A stretch of 64,000 bases of DNA from Bacteroidota bacterium (GTDB taxonomy: Bacteria; Bacteroidota; Bacteroidia; B-17B0; Aurantibacillaceae). Location: contig CAUJCR010000012.1 of NCBI GenBank assembly GCA_963169355.1, forward strand, positions 1-64,000. Direction: 5' to 3'. Positions 63,601-64,000 of this stretch are shown in pieces (positions within the stretch are counted from its first letter, which is position 1; the number at the start of each line of letters is the position of its first letter). The notes beneath the pieces were generated by a model that did no database searches, was not told the origin of the DNA, and saw only the letters and a list, made by a program, of their open reading frames with translations. The position numbers were made by a program, and so were the translations under genes.

Positions 63601-64000
63601 CTAGTAAACAATGGTGAAATAGGCGACCAAGCTGGCAACACAGGTAGCAATAGCTCGGATAACGCTTGGGCTAGCTCTTGTAATTACTACACCTTTGCTC
63701 AAAACAGTAGTAACCTAAATAGCCATATTTTTTATACCCGTAGCCTAGGCTCTGGTTATGATTTACCAAATGCTAAAGCAGAATATGATTTTAGCTCTGG
63801 ATGTGTAAAAATGTTTGGTAATAACAGTTCAGCGGCTTCATCAGGCTCATGTAATGTAAATGCTGCTACACCATCTAATACCAAATTGAGTGGTGCTGCC
63901 TCATTAGCAAAACTTATGCAAACAGCCGAAGATATTGCGGGCGATTACAACCAAGTAACTAATTTTAGCATGGCTGCGGCTAGTAACCTTACCGCTACGG
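60679..64000 (+). CDS. Very large secreted beta-helix protein, N-terminal part (truncated by window end)
   Basis: Open from the ATG at 60679 to the last base: 1107 codons with no stop, so the gene continues beyond the window. Signal peptide MKSYFNTKHWVILLLLTAVC then QISNAQ. Residues about 30-280 look like a Cys-containing lectin or CBM-like beta domain (VTNGGFENSLW, KKGKTYIIGMWVRLAH, YYIDDVSIT). About 280-460 are PKD/Ig-like domains (DAGPDIV, TYSWSPSTGLSS, SYTYSWTVKDA). From about 480 a right-handed parallel beta-helix is suggested by repeated short strands with Asn-rich turns (IKNNFFSCS, IRNNNFYQNN, ISGYYNGIYT). The composition (Thr/Ser/Asn rich) suits a T9SS cargo; its sorting domain would lie outside. 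Confidence 0.88.
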   Translation, partial: MKSYFNTKHWVILLLLTAVCQISNAQVACSTTNTPCNYVTNGGFENSLWIDPDSTCTTLIQSSPNFSLCVTGHDPKNMFSCDFSVCSWTTAPLYGTGTPDYYHACASTNPYNLGIKASTNAYNNYTSNFIGTVAPHSGNGYTGVFVYNGSCGACPIEVMYQTLNTSLKKGKTYIIGMWVRLAHVSKYACSLFAEINGDLLDFGPNIISDKNNWTYISTCYTATNDTNYLSLVYGGNQFDLDPNNLWHYTLPNQLDSLDHLDASYYYIDDVSITPLSVDAGPDIVSLFPGCGTTIGTNNGGFTCLPTGATITYSWSPSTGLSSTNTATTIASPSVTTSYVLTANVTYTNEAGVQTMCSSYDSVTVNVVTPTISITPSYTCNFNGVTSFTANPLPSGSYTYSWTVKDAVTGTVVAVAGTGTTGATPSFSLNNVTQPVNICASIINQYGCQSAPSCYYLPNCCPTGTNVIKYANTTYSTSTVLNSASGTNSIALGGTITVNSGGTLSIISKNVLMEPNTKIILNGTGRINLLNSYVQGCNYMWDGIYANTTNTVNISNSRVEDAKRVVVDSLGTASLNIINNYLNKNYIGIIIKAAKSSSSSVVIKNNFFSCSSIPTTGSVPYKPIITNLTNAASLGAYSSTTLKAPYSTLHSNCGIFAITASHTGKANSAITIGGNTGQENVFDKMQIGIWSYDSKTKIQNNVIQNIKSSIAPYGGVNAGIVLLGPIFGTGNGSYMEVGGSSTAYKNTFINNDNGIYNIEESALLTTYNTFSVQGTGIYVNANNNGKTINIRNNNFYQNNLGVKCYANVNVTTSIKDNNFNNTASAVGTYSDNFAIHCTEATLATNPSAYPAFDIDNNNISGYYNGIYTSQTLLPVIYDNEIHLRQDNTTDHWQSGINAANTNSATINNNIIDMTSYNQWAYWQLGINLSTNQVPKVQCNSINNLNMAITASGSNLTPANNGIIGNYMQNANYGVWLVNNGEIGDQAGNTGSNSSDNAWASSCNYYTFAQNSSNLNSHIFYTRSLGSGYDLPNAKAEYDFSSGCVKMFGNNSSAASSGSCNVNAATPSNTKLSGAASLAKLMQTAEDIAGDYNQVTNFSMAAASNLTAT

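Overview
The window is an AT-rich (roughly one-third GC) chromosomal segment of a member of the Bacteroidota. The evidence is the type IX secretion system (T9SS) genes gldJ, a porP/sprF homologue, porU and porV; secreted proteins with T9SS C-terminal sorting domains; a TonB-dependent receptor with a carboxypeptidase-regulatory-like N-terminus; the parA-parB-DUF5683-dapB order; weak or absent Shine-Dalgarno sequences; and many upstream matches to the Bacteroidota -7 promoter box TAnnTTTG. I cannot assign a genus. No rRNA, tRNA, CRISPR array, prophage or transposase gene is visible.

Layout. 1-2753: chromosome partitioning (parA end, parB), a DUF5683 protein and dapB. 2784-4611: a 174-bp palindromic repeat, two uncharacterised exported proteins and a bidirectional terminator. 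4612-8273 (minus): tyrosine catabolism (hmgA, then hppD, with a 21-codon ORF between them) behind trhO. 8417-15680 (plus): a threonine-dehydrogenase-like SDR, a MORN-repeat protein, cysS, a glutamine cyclotransferase lipoprotein and polA. 15677-26189 (mostly minus): waaA, two tandem M43 metalloproteases exported by T9SS, an RsmI-like methylase and recQ. 26270-28660 (plus): YdcF/SanA-type lipoprotein, a double-thioredoxin protein and a TPR-like protein. 28782-34898 (minus): a T9SS-sorted BNR-like protein, murF, gldJ and porP/sprF. 35018-40260 (plus): porU and porV. 40257-45192 (minus): a DUF2279 protein, a GH3-family adenylate-forming enzyme, a second copy of the palindromic repeat, polX-like and ispD. 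45445-50673 (plus): an envelope cluster of two related beta-barrel/thrombospondin-type-3 proteins flanking a SPOR-domain protein, plus a small exported protein. 50800-60578: TonB-dependent receptor, rlmH, DUF4783-nadC, GH16 with an overlapping 40-residue Cys-rich membrane protein, fused E1 alpha/beta dehydrogenase, pyrG and an XRE regulator. 60679-64000: the first 1107 codons of a very large secreted beta-helix protein that runs off the window.

How the parts fit. PorU, PorV, the PorP/SprF protein and GldJ belong to the T9SS export and surface-attachment machinery; the two M43 proteases and the BNR-like protein, and probably the right-edge beta-helix protein, are its local cargo. The 45-50 kb cluster combines outer-membrane barrels, acidic Ca-binding-type repeats and peptidoglycan-binding SPOR modules and looks like an outer membrane-to-peptidoglycan linking apparatus without a named function. 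It is my best candidate for an undescribed system. The best non-coding candidate is the 174/175-bp nested palindrome, present as two inverted copies 40 kb apart, with two further solo ends, all lying directly at the 3' ends of genes.
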